Positions 17,171-24,032 of a stretch of 38,820 nt of DNA are shown in pieces; position 1 is the first letter of the stretch, and each line of letters opens with the position of its first letter. The stretch spans positions 1-38,820 of IMG/VR virus record IMGVR_UViG_3300024351_000451. One strand, given 5' to 3'. The notes under the pieces were generated by a model. The model did not search any database. It worked only from the letters and a program-made list of their open reading frames with translations, and was not told the DNA's origin. The DNA comes from a virus. Both the position numbers and the translations under genes were made by a program.

Positions 17171-17178
17171 TTATTTAG
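17171..17178 (-). promoter_or_regulatory. Possible late-type promoter box CTAAATAA for the tape measure/portal operon
   Basis: The minus strand reads AACTAAATAATATAC, sharing CTAAATA with the boxes at 2187 and 8297. It lies 50 bases before the tape measure start and overlaps the gp26 leader on the other strand. It is weaker than the others (A instead of C after the core). Confidence 0.35.
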
Positions 17179-17193
17179 TTGGAGTAAAAACAC

Positions 17194-18060
17194 ATGGAAA
17201 ATCAAGTAGCAGTACCGCAAAACCCGTTGAAGAAGTACTTTAGACAACCGAAGCTCTATGTTCGTTTGCCTAGTTCTGGTAATTTTTATCCACCAGGCAC
17301 GTTAGAACCTACACAAAATATGGAGTTTCCAGTTTATGCTATGACTGCTAGAGATGAAATTTCTATTAAAACACCAGACGCATTGTTAAATGGTCAAAGT
17401 ACTGTTGATGTTATTCAAAGTTGTATGCCTAATATTAAAAATGCCTGGGCAATTCCTAGTATTGATATTGATGCTATATTAATTGCTATTCGTATTGCAA
17501 CATATGGCGAACAAATTGATGTAGATATTGCTATTCCAAACATATCAGAAACAAAAACGTATACTACTGACCTACGATTAGCGTTAGATAAACTGTTAGA
17601 TGCTACATTTGATCCAGAAGTTCGAATTAATGATGAATTAACTGCATTTTTACGTCCATTATCCTATGAAGAATTTACTAAAAGTTCTTTAAAAAGTTTA
17701 GAAGAACAACGAATTTTTACTATTGTTAACAGTCAAGAACTAACAGAAGAACAAAAGATTGCTCAATTTAATAAGAGTTTTAAAGCATTAACTGAAATTA
17801 CCATGAGATCAGTGGCCAATGGATTAGTCAAAGTTGTTACGCCTGAAGGCGAAGTAAGTGATCCAGCATTTATTAAAGAGTTTATCGATAATGCTGACAA
17901 AGAATTTTATACTAAAATCATCGATCACTTGGAAAAACAACGCATTAAGTTTCAAATGCCGTCGTTTAAAATTCAAACTACAGCAGAAGAGCAAGCTCAA
18001 GGTGCTCCTGCTGAATTTGAAACTCCTATAGGACTAGACGCTTCAAATTTTTTCGCGTAA
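17194..18060 (+). CDS. 26: Baseplate hub/tail assembly chaperone gp26 (zero-frame product)
   Basis: A 288-residue protein of the T4 baseplate gp26 type. Recognisable parts are KKYFRQPKLYVRLPSSGNFY (residues 12-31), PVYAMTARDEISIKTPDALL, QSCMPNIKNAWAIPSIDIDA and LRPLSYEEFTKSSLKSLEEQ. These resemble the surface/chaperone-type proteins that act on hub and tape measure assembly. T4 gp26 is 208 residues. GGAG lies 9 bases before the ATG and a perfect late promoter lies upstream. The last codons are AAT TTT TTC GCG TAA, which include the slippery heptamer T TTT TTC at 18048-18054. A -1 slip there bypasses the stop and joins a 76-codon continuation. The gene is divergent from the tape measure gene. 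Confidence 0.85.
   Translation: MENQVAVPQNPLKKYFRQPKLYVRLPSSGNFYPPGTLEPTQNMEFPVYAMTARDEISIKTPDALLNGQSTVDVIQSCMPNIKNAWAIPSIDIDAILIAIRIATYGEQIDVDIAIPNISETKTYTTDLRLALDKLLDATFDPEVRINDELTAFLRPLSYEEFTKSSLKSLEEQRIFTIVNSQELTEEQKIAQFNKSFKALTEITMRSVANGLVKVVTPEGEVSDPAFIKEFIDNADKEFYTKIIDHLEKQRIKFQMPSFKIQTTAEEQAQGAPAEFETPIGLDASNFFA
18048..18054 (+). promoter_or_regulatory. Programmed -1 frameshift slippery site T TTT TTC
   Basis: The heptamer T TTT TTC is in the zero frame of gp26, two codons before its TAA. It fits X XXY YYZ, and the overlapping A AAT TTT at 18045-18051 fits as well. A possible stimulatory stem pairs CTCTT (18063-18067) with AAGAG (18092-18096), 8 bases after the slip site. A -1 shift gives a 363-residue product (287 zero-frame residues plus 76). 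Confidence 0.7.
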
Positions 18061-18284
18061 AGCTCTTCAGCCTAACACTCGAAGACGCACTAAGAGTAGT
18101 TGAGGGGCTAGATAAAGAAGCAAAGTCCATAAGAACCGAATTGTTTAAATTGTGCTGGTATATGAGAGGTAGCATCACCATAGATGACGCATTTGCATTA
18201 TCCTATGAAGATCGTGAAATCATATCGAATATTATCAAAGAGAATTTAGAAACTACTAAGAAATCAGGATTACCCTTTTTCTAA
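18054..18284 (+). CDS. 51: gp51-like frame, expressed as a -1 extension of gp26
   Basis: A 76-codon open frame in the -1 phase that begins right at the slip site and ends at TAA 18282-18284. It reads RVKLFSLTLEDALRVVEGLD at the start and YMRGSITIDDAFALSYEDRE then ETTKKSGLPFF at the end. The latter resembles the end of gp51 (hub assembly catalyst) in marine T4-like phages, from memory. No ATG/GTG with a ribosome binding site lies at its beginning; the first ATG is internal (WYM). Expression as a fusion by -1 frameshifting, like the lambda GT protein, therefore explains it best. A sequencing error is the main alternative, but the slippery heptamer at exactly this point argues against one. Confidence 0.75.
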   Translation, partial: RVKLFSLTLEDALRVVEGLDKEAKSIRTELFKLCWYMRGSITIDDAFALSYEDREIISNIIKENLETTKKSGLPFF

Positions 18285-18362
18285 TACTTCAAGATTCACT
18301 GCGTTCATCTGTTCATCGCTTCGCTCGAACTATTTGTTTTATTTTAATTATAGAGCATTATT

Positions 18363-18377
18363 AAGTGCGAAGCACTT
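18363..18377. other. Perfect hairpin AAGTGC-GAA-GCACTT downstream of gp51 frame
   Basis: A 6-bp perfect stem with a GAA triloop, 79 bases after the end of the gp51-like frame. Only TTAG follows on the plus strand, and AATAATG on the minus strand, so there is no proper U-run. It may protect the 3' end of the gp26/51 message or form part of the larger structured region. Confidence 0.45.
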
Positions 18378-18380
18378 TAG

Positions 18381-18459
18381 CATTATCCAGATTGTTCAGT
18401 CACACTTCGCCCGCACAGGGCAAAGTTAAAAACATTATCCGAGTTGCACAATGTCACAC
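18381..18459 (+). repeat. Two imperfect direct repeats in the GC-rich intergenic region
   Basis: CATTATCC followed 18-20 bases later by GTCACAC occurs at 18381-18405 and again at 18433-18459, with related sequence between (AGATTGTTCA versus GAGTTGCACAAT). TAGAGCATTA also occurs twice, at 18351-18360 and 18465-18474, flanking the pair. This may be a duplicated binding or structural unit. Confidence 0.5.
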
Positions 18460-18727
18460 AGCGTTAGAGCATTACAGTGGCGGTTGTCCGGTACCACGAG
18501 CTCCGTCTTATCACAACGGCGGTAAACAAATATACGCTATCATACTTGCTTACGTGAGGTTTTTCTCCTCTCCTTGAGCCTTTTCTTCTTAAAACAGCAA
18601 AACCGCGGCAATTTGCGATCCTCGTCCTGTTAAGGATAGTTGCTGAGTACTCTTAACGGCAAGAGAATTCCGTCCCTGCGACCCGAGGTCCAGGTATAGA
18701 GCGCACGAATTTAGCCTGCGCTAGCCA

Positions 18728-19171
18728 TTAACCGTTTGATTTTGCCTGTGCTTGTTCTAATAAACGCTGTCTTAGTATATTTGATCCGCCTACTCTAACA
18801 TTAATAATACCGTTATAGTAGTCGTCAGTTTCTAAAACCCTACGTTCGAACTGCTCTCTTGCCTCTAGATAAGACATTTCTGCCTTGGATTTGCAAAAAT
18901 AAAGTATTTCTCTTGTGAATTTTTCTGGACCTAGTGCGTGGACGTCTGCTTGTAATCTCTCAGATGAGCCCCAATATTCGCGCCAATCGCTTTCTACTGT
19001 GCTACGTCTTTTGAGTTTTTTGCCTTTGAGTGGTGGTTTTGTACGCTTAAACTGTGCTAGTTTTTTGCCTATATATTTCTGTCCAGATTGGTTGTTAGTG
19101 ATGAGATAAACAAAGCCTATAACGCCTTCGGGTATTTCTTCAACTAATACATTTTGATAGTGCCACGACAT
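18728..19171 (-). CDS. GIY-YIG-type nuclease-like protein
   Basis: A 147-residue protein if started at the second ATG (MSWHYQNVLVEEIPEG); an ATG two codons earlier (19177) is also possible, and neither has a clear ribosome binding site. GFVYLITNNQSGQKYIGKK (residues about 17-35) is a GIY-YIG motif with the first element as FVY. The Lys/Arg-rich KRTKPPLKGKKLKRR, then DWREYWGSS and the TREILYF region follow. Similar proteins are common beside gp46 in marine T4-like phages and are usually annotated as putative endonucleases; no intron or inserted-gene context is visible here. A catalytic Glu is plausible in YLEAREQFE. DNA cleavage is inferred, not shown. Confidence 0.7.
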   Translation of the reverse strand: MSWHYQNVLVEEIPEGVIGFVYLITNNQSGQKYIGKKLAQFKRTKPPLKGKKLKRRSTVESDWREYWGSSERLQADVHALGPEKFTREILYFCKSKAEMSYLEAREQFERRVLETDDYYNGIINVRVGGSNILRQRLLEQAQAKSNG

Positions 19172-19186
19172 GCACATATATACCAG

Positions 19187-19414
19187 TTACTCTGAATCAT
19201 CTTGTGTCGTTTTGGCCTTTTTGTTTAATCGCCGCTGTGCCTGTATTTCCATTCGCCTTTTTGTGCATAAATCGCGTATGTCTCGCAGATATTCGCGAGC
19301 CTGTTGACTGGATGCAAAGTATCCATAACGTTCAAATCGTTCGTTCCAGCGTGAATATTCGATAAACGCTTTAACTAACTGGTCGTGAGTGTCGTCTTTG
19401 ATGTCGTCAGTCAT
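19187..19414 (-). CDS. Small conserved-looking protein following gp46
   Basis: A 75-residue hydrophilic helical protein (MTDDIKDDTHDQLVKAFIEY..., then YLRDIRDLCTKRRMEIQAQR, ending KKAKTTQDDSE). It overlaps the gp46 stop by 8 bases (ATGACTGA), so it is translationally coupled to gp46. The acidic N-terminus and basic C-terminal helix suggest nucleic-acid or protein binding. I recall comparable short proteins after gp46 in marine T4-like phages with no assigned function. No motif supports a specific role. Confidence 0.72.
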   Translation of the reverse strand: MTDDIKDDTHDQLVKAFIEYSRWNERFERYGYFASSQQAREYLRDIRDLCTKRRMEIQAQRRLNKKAKTTQDDSE

Positions 19415-21188
19415 AAACTTCTATGTCGTTAGCATAACTTGTGAACCCGTTTTCTTTTATTACCTTGAGCACGTTGTTCACTCGACCCACTAATTCATCC
19501 CTATGAGAAATTAGATAGATGTTCTTATTACGTTCTCTGCCCATTTTCTTCAAAACACCCAGAGAGTTTTCAACGCCATTGGCGTCCATACCGCTATCGA
19601 TAAGTTCATCTATGAATAAGAGATTAATGTTCTGGTATAATGATTCCCAGACATCGCGGAACGCCCACGACAATCCTAAGATTAAGCGATTCCTTTCTCC
19701 TCGTGACAGGTTATCAAAATCTAAGTCCTGCCCGAGTTGGGTTATTTCTACCGTTAGGTCATTTTGGAATACAACGGTGTGAGGTAGACCCACCTTATCA
19801 AGGTAATAAGTCAGACGGTTATTCAAGTAAGCAAGATTTTGATCTATAATCTTCTTACGAATAAACGAATCTTTTGAAGTTAACAGTTTTAATAAAAACT
19901 CTTGATGCTCTTTCATTAGATTTAAACTGTTAACAGAGTCCCACGCTACTTCTTGAAGTGCAGTATTCTCTAATTCAGTAATCTGCTCTTGGTAAGTATC
20001 GCGTTCTTCTTGTTTATTTTTTAATTGTACAGCAAGGCTATCTAAATTAGACCTATGATTATAGGCTTCGTTTAGTGTGTCATAGAAAGTCTGTGGACGA
20101 CCGTTGATGTCTCCAATAGACTCAAGTTCCTTTATAATCAACTCGAGATCTCCCGCTACCTTGGACAAGTATGTATCTGCATCAGCGAGATTTTTCTCTG
20201 CCGCTTTAATCATTTCTTCATGTTTATGATCGTGCAGTTCTTGTTCACACGCAGGACAAGTCTTGTGTTCTAGTCGTTCTACTTCTTTCTGATACTTTCG
20301 TACAGTTTTATCAGCCTGCATCACAGCAGTTTCTAAGGTAGCCTTTTCTTTGTTAAGACTTTTAATTCTAGCCGCTTGTTCGTCATATACTTTTAACTTT
20401 TCATGCTGTGCAATTTCTGCATCAATATCCACGCCAGCCAGCTCATCTATGGCTTTTTGTATTTTACTAATGTCTGCATCTTTACTACGTTGCCAAGCCG
20501 CTTGTTTTAATTTTAAACTGTCGATGCTTTCTTGAATTTTATCATTGCTTTTCTTTACAGCATCAATTCTAGCACTTTCCTGTGTAATTTCTTCTTTAGT
20601 AATACGTACTTGCTCTTTGAGAGTTTCTGCTTTTTCACTTAAAAGTGTAATACCTAGTAATTGTTCAATAATTACACGCTGGTCGTTGGCCCGCATACTA
20701 AGAAATGGCTCAGTATAAGTGTTCAATGCAACAATGTGCTTGAACATATCATGACTCATGCCTAGTAATTCATCAATATCTTTCTGTGTTTCTCGACTAT
20801 CGCCTTGACCTTCGTCATCTACATCTGCATTTTCTTGTTCTTGCTCGTCGACATAGAATTTTAATATGTTAGGTTTGCGCCCACGTTCGATTCTGTATAA
20901 ACGTCCGTCTTTTTCAAACTCAACAGTAACTAACATATTCTTAGAATTAATCTTGTTAATAAGATTATCCTTCTTAATGTTAGTCAACGCCTGTCCGTAA
21001 AGCCCATAACTTAGTGCATTTACGATAGTGGTCTTACCCGTGCCGTTTCGAGAGCCGGAATCGTCACCTCCTTGGTCCAAGTTCTCGCCTAAGACGAGGG
21101 TAAGTTGTTCTTTACCAAAATCTACTGCCTGTGTAGCATTACCTACACTCATGAAATTTTTAACTGTTAAGTCTTTTATTCTAATCAT
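19407..21188 (-). CDS. 46: Recombination endonuclease subunit gp46 (Rad50/SbcC-like)
   Basis: A 593-residue SMC-type ATPase that works with gp47 in DNA end resection, recombination-dependent replication and host DNA breakdown. Walker A is GSRNGTGKT (residues 45-53). Coiled-coil arms flank a zinc-hook CPAC (311-314). The ABC signature is LSRGERNRLI (494-503), Walker B LLFIDEL (523-529) and the switch ISHRDE (561-566). T4 gp46 is 560 residues. It overlaps gp47 by 4 bases (ATGA) and the next gene by 8, forming a tight coupled operon. Confidence 0.97.
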   Translation of the reverse strand: MIRIKDLTVKNFMSVGNATQAVDFGKEQLTLVLGENLDQGGDDSGSRNGTGKTTIVNALSYGLYGQALTNIKKDNLINKINSKNMLVTVEFEKDGRLYRIERGRKPNILKFYVDEQEQENADVDDEGQGDSRETQKDIDELLGMSHDMFKHIVALNTYTEPFLSMRANDQRVIIEQLLGITLLSEKAETLKEQVRITKEEITQESARIDAVKKSNDKIQESIDSLKLKQAAWQRSKDADISKIQKAIDELAGVDIDAEIAQHEKLKVYDEQAARIKSLNKEKATLETAVMQADKTVRKYQKEVERLEHKTCPACEQELHDHKHEEMIKAAEKNLADADTYLSKVAGDLELIIKELESIGDINGRPQTFYDTLNEAYNHRSNLDSLAVQLKNKQEERDTYQEQITELENTALQEVAWDSVNSLNLMKEHQEFLLKLLTSKDSFIRKKIIDQNLAYLNNRLTYYLDKVGLPHTVVFQNDLTVEITQLGQDLDFDNLSRGERNRLILGLSWAFRDVWESLYQNINLLFIDELIDSGMDANGVENSLGVLKKMGRERNKNIYLISHRDELVGRVNNVLKVIKENGFTSYANDIEVYD

Positions 21189-22189
21189 AGGTTATTATAA
21201 ATCGCGAGTAATACTTTAGGATCGTATGTGTCGCTTTGTATGCTGGCAATTTGATTACTAACAATTTGATCTACACTTTCAAACTGTTGGACATCAAGGT
21301 TAGTGTTAATTTCTACGTCTTTCTTCTCAGGAATTAATGTAAGTTCTCTGATATTTTCCTGAGCCATAAATGTTTCTTTAATAAAACTGGCTTCTTCGAA
21401 ACTAATATCAATATCAATACCTACACGTAGATATGTTTTAGGAAGAATTAGTGTTTCGGATTCGTCAATAAGTTGACTCAGTTTTACAGTCTTAAACTTA
21501 GGAGCATCGTTCCAAACTTTATACACAGGCTTCTTTCCGTGTTCTAAAATCATCATGCCTCTGTCGTCGTCCCAAGCATCTGCATAGTTGTGCGGAAACG
21601 CATTACCAATGTAAACAATATTTTCTTTTGCTTGGCGTTTATGAAAGTGCCCGCTGAATACATATTCAGGGTTCTTAAAGTTGCTGGCCTGTAACTCACC
21701 GTGGTCCGGCATCTGCACCATTGCGTTCATCATAAACAACGGAAGTTCAAAGTGTCCAAACACATAACGACTTTTTAACTTTTCCATCTTTTTCCACTCA
21801 TCGCCTACTAACCAAGGAACTAGTGTAACATCATCTATGGTAGTAATTTCGCTGATAACAGTTACTCCTGGAATATGTCTGCCCCAGTCAACTGAGTGTA
21901 CATCACGCTTATCCTTATAGTATAAGTCGTGATTGCCTGGAAAGAAGTAAAACTGATCAAATGCCTTGCCCAGTTTTTCTAAACAGCGGATTGAACTGTG
22001 CATAGTCAACATATTAAGACTGTTTCGATTGTGATGCCAATCGCCTAGGAAGATGCCAGTATCACATCCTTCCTTTTTAGCCTCAGCAATAAACCAATCT
22101 ACGAATTCTTCGCAGTCCTGATTATGTGTACTAGAGTTCGATTTTAATCCAAAGTGTATGTCTGTAAAACACGCAACTTTTTTAAACAT
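21185..22189 (-). CDS. 47: Recombination endonuclease subunit gp47 (Mre11/SbcD-like)
   Basis: A 334-residue metallophosphoesterase nuclease, partner of gp46. The calcineurin-like metal motifs are in order: CFTDIHFG (Asp10, His12), FLGDWHHNRNS (residues 47-57), PGNHDLYY (84-91), GHFE (145-148) and GHFHKRQ (180-186). Length matches T4 gp47 (339). A consensus sigma70-type promoter lies just upstream, overlapping the gp55 stop codon. AAGGAT precedes the start. It acts in the cytoplasm on DNA ends. Confidence 0.97.
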   Translation of the reverse strand: MFKKVACFTDIHFGLKSNSSTHNQDCEEFVDWFIAEAKKEGCDTGIFLGDWHHNRNSLNMLTMHSSIRCLEKLGKAFDQFYFFPGNHDLYYKDKRDVHSVDWGRHIPGVTVISEITTIDDVTLVPWLVGDEWKKMEKLKSRYVFGHFELPLFMMNAMVQMPDHGELQASNFKNPEYVFSGHFHKRQAKENIVYIGNAFPHNYADAWDDDRGMMILEHGKKPVYKVWNDAPKFKTVKLSQLIDESETLILPKTYLRVGIDIDISFEEASFIKETFMAQENIRELTLIPEKKDVEINTNLDVQQFESVDQIVSNQIASIQSDTYDPKVLLAIYNNL

Positions 22190-22206
22190 TATAATCCTTT
22201 TTGGTT

Positions 22207-22236
22207 ATTATAGCAAAAATACAACAGCCGTGTCAA
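22207..22236 (-). promoter_or_regulatory. Consensus sigma70 promoter for gp47-gp46
   Basis: On the minus strand TTGACA (22231-22236), an 18-base spacer and TATAAT (22207-22212) match both consensus hexamers perfectly. The -35 overlaps the TGA of gp55. The gp47 start is 18 bases past the -10, and the AAGGAT ribosome binding site lies in between. Confidence 0.85.
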
Positions 22237-23063
22237 TCTTCTGCGGCCGGTGTATTCTCTCGTTTCATTGCGTTATCGTATTCTTGATTAATCATACGGG
22301 TGTAACTTGGGTTCATACCATTTTCTTGCAAGATATCGTCTCGGATGTTTTGCATTTTCTTTTCGATATTAATGACACGGACAAACGAATTCGTGACTGC
22401 CGCGGTAAAATATGCGAAAGGGTTATCACTTTTGCTTTCATCAAATTGTAATCCTATTTGTGTAAGTTGAAGGATTGCTTGACCCTTCATTTCGTCATTG
22501 TAAGTATAACCTCTAACGTTACCTCTGGTAGCATATCGTTCGCAGAGTTTGATATACATACGGGCTAGTGTGTCTGTAATTTGACCATGATCTTTACTGA
22601 ACTTGCCCTTAATCATTCCGCCCTTCCAGTGGCTTTTACCTACACATATTAGTTCGTCATTGTCGTCAAATTTCCAGTGCTGGAACGCTGGAAAATTTAC
22701 TTTCTCTCTATGATCCGCCTGACTTTTTGGTGTACGTTTACGCCCAGGTTCTAGCGGAATGTGATCGTAAGTCATAATTCTAAAAACTAAATCAGTTTTT
22801 TCAATTTTCTTATAATCTACTTCAAACTCGGCTACTTTAACTTTGGGGTTTACGGCTTTAGCCGCTTCAAATGCTTGTTGTTGCTGTCGTTTAGCCTTAA
22901 CTCTTTTGGCTTCTGCGATGGTTCTAATGTTAATTTTTTCTAAACTTGGTAGTATTAAGTCGTATTGATGGTACTCTGGCTTAACAAAACTACAGTAAGA
23001 GTTCTTACTTTTGTGTATCTCGGATAACAAATCTTTGTTATTCAGGTAGTTAACTTTTTTCAT
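22233..23063 (-). CDS. 55: Late transcription sigma factor gp55
   Basis: A 276-residue protein that directs host RNA polymerase to late promoters (TATAAATA). The gp55 core is at residues about 170-256: YATRGNVRGYTYNDEMKGQA, NPFAYFTAAVTNSFVRVINI, then EKKMQNIRDDIL and NPSYTR. T4 gp55 has 185 residues. Here about 90 further N-terminal residues include a basic Gln-rich helix (AKRVKAKRQQQQAFEAAKA). FRIMTYDHIPLEPGRKRTP and the FPAFQHWKF region are shared with marine versions, as I recall them. Its own early-type promoter lies upstream. The late-type boxes of this window are its likely targets. Confidence 0.93.
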   Translation of the reverse strand: MKKVNYLNNKDLLSEIHKSKNSYCSFVKPEYHQYDLILPSLEKINIRTIAEAKRVKAKRQQQQAFEAAKAVNPKVKVAEFEVDYKKIEKTDLVFRIMTYDHIPLEPGRKRTPKSQADHREKVNFPAFQHWKFDDNDELICVGKSHWKGGMIKGKFSKDHGQITDTLARMYIKLCERYATRGNVRGYTYNDEMKGQAILQLTQIGLQFDESKSDNPFAYFTAAVTNSFVRVINIEKKMQNIRDDILQENGMNPSYTRMINQEYDNAMKRENTPAAED

Positions 23064-23087
23064 TATAATTATGACTCCTCACTATAA

Positions 23088-23116
23088 ATTATAAACTATG
23101 CACTTAATAAAGTCAA
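23088..23116 (-). promoter_or_regulatory. Sigma70-type promoter for gp55
   Basis: On the minus strand TTGACT (23111-23116), a 17-base spacer and TATAAT (23088-23093). This is one mismatch from consensus. The GAGGAG ribosome binding site of gp55 follows. The -35 hexamer shares two bases with the divergent late box at 23115-23122. Confidence 0.85.
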
Positions 23117-23122
23117 TAAATA
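23115..23122 (+). promoter_or_regulatory. Late-type promoter box AATAAATA for the baseplate operon
   Basis: The plus strand reads TCAATAAATATG, one base from TATAAATA, 22 bases before the gp48-like start. AAGGAT lies between. It overlaps the -35 of the divergent gp55 promoter. Confidence 0.65.
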
Positions 23123-23144
23123 TGTTTAACAAGGATAACCAAAA

Positions 23145-24032
23145 ATGCCATTAGACTTAAACAATTTTGTTAGCGGTGCTAGATCTATTGCTGGCTCTGT
23201 AGCCGGTACATTGGGTACTATCGGGAATACGGTAAACACATTAAAAACGGAAGGGTTTGGCGCGGCATTACGTAGCGTTAATTTACTCCCGGGCGGAGAA
23301 ACAGGCGCAAAAAGTAATCCAGCATCTGCAATTTTTAGTTCATCTGCAAGTAGAGATTGGAGAGTGCGTTTAAGCCTCCCAACTAACCCAGCATATAAAT
23401 CTAGTTCTATTATGCGTCCGTTGATAGAAACCAATGGTATGGTGTTTCCTTTTACGCCCTCAATACAGATGCAACATACGGCAAACTACCAGCCAATGAC
23501 ACCTGTACACAATAATTATCCTTTCTTGTCTTATGAAAACAGCAAAGTTGATGCAATGACAATTACAGGACAGTTTTTCTGCGAAGATGCTGTGGAAGCC
23601 GCATACTGGATTGCCGCAGTACATTATCTAAAATCAGTAACAAAGATGGCATTCGGTTCTGACACAAATGCAGGAGCACCTCCTCCAGTATTAAAACTTA
23701 ACGGATACGGAGATTATGTATTCAAAGATGTGCCTGTGGTAGTTACAAACTTTTCAATAGAATTACCTAATGATTGTGATTATATTTCTACAGGACTATC
23801 TGCCGGCGCACCTAGTGCAGGTGTAGTATCAAAGGCAGCATCTTTAGTTGGAATTAACATTCCAGGATCCAGCGTAGGACAAGGTGTCGCGTGGGCACCA
23901 GTTAAAAGTACAATTACAGTTACAGTACAGCCATTGTACAGTAGAGAACAAGTTAGAAACTTTAGCCTTGATAAGTTTATCAAAGGAGACTATGTACTTG
24001 GTTCAGGTAACAATAAATCAGGATTCATTTAA
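23145..24032 (+). CDS. 48: Baseplate tail-tube-associated protein, gp48-like
   Basis: A 295-residue protein starting MPLDLNNFVSGARSIAGSVA with AAGGATAA upstream. The core (RDWRVRLSLP, GMVFPFTPSIQMQHTANYQP, NSKVDAMTITGQFFCEDAVE, YWIAAVHYLKSVTKMAFG) matches tube-like proteins that cap the baseplate and start tail-tube growth, called gp48 in marine T4-like phages. T4 gp48 (364 residues) and gp54 have related folds, so gp54 is the alternative name. The C-terminal SREQVRNFSLDKFIKGDYV resembles the end of this family. It is first in a coupled operon with gp53, the hub protein and gp5. Confidence 0.8.
   Translation: MPLDLNNFVSGARSIAGSVAGTLGTIGNTVNTLKTEGFGAALRSVNLLPGGETGAKSNPASAIFSSSASRDWRVRLSLPTNPAYKSSSIMRPLIETNGMVFPFTPSIQMQHTANYQPMTPVHNNYPFLSYENSKVDAMTITGQFFCEDAVEAAYWIAAVHYLKSVTKMAFGSDTNAGAPPPVLKLNGYGDYVFKDVPVVVTNFSIELPNDCDYISTGLSAGAPSAGVVSKAASLVGINIPGSSVGQGVAWAPVKSTITVTVQPLYSREQVRNFSLDKFIKGDYVLGSGNNKSGFI

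Larger units (their letters stand above)
18285..18727. ncRNA. GC-rich structured intergenic region, candidate non-coding RNA or control region
   Basis: These 443 bases between two converging genes hold no convincing gene. G+C is about 50-57 % in 18481-18540, 18601-18660 and 18661-18720, clearly above the AT-rich genes around it. Potential stems include AAGTGC-GAA-GCACTT (18363-18377), GTTAAG/CTTAAC (18629-18634 with 18651-18656) extended by flanking CC/GG, and GCGCA/TGCGC (18700-18704 with 18716-18720). Two imperfect copies of CATTATCC...GTCACAC occur at 18381-18405 and 18433-18459. No tRNA T-arm, tmRNA tag frame or group I intron core was recognised. Strand and boundaries are unknown. Confidence 0.4.

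Noticed and set aside
15343-17178. Several plus-strand open frames opposite the tape measure gene
   Set aside because: They are antisense shadows of an Ala/Gly-rich gene with biased codons; none has a ribosome binding site or a recognisable product.
17194-18284. gp26 stop as a simple sequencing error (single base loss)
   Set aside because: It cannot be excluded, but the stop lies two codons after a perfect X XXY YYZ heptamer with the continuation exactly in the -1 phase, so programmed frameshifting explains the arrangement without an error.
18365-18577. A 70-codon GTG-started open frame inside the GC-rich intergenic region
   Set aside because: It begins straight after a stop codon inside the hairpin at 18363-18377, has no ribosome binding site and no recognised motif. 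Elevated G+C lowers stop frequency by chance. It was kept only as part of the candidate RNA region; a protein match would reopen it.
18465-18720. tRNA, tmRNA or group I intron in the GC-rich region
   Set aside because: No GTTCRA-type T-arm, no CCA-adjacent acceptor pairing, no LAA-ending tag frame and no group I core could be found on either strand by eye.
18728-19171. GIY-YIG gene as a homing endonuclease in an intron
   Set aside because: It is in a normal co-directional run after gp46, no split gene is visible next to it, and both neighbouring genes are intact.
23126-23434. Minus-strand open frame opposite the start of the gp48-like gene
   Set aside because: It lies wholly within a well-supported plus-strand gene and its promoter region, and the translation shows no family features.
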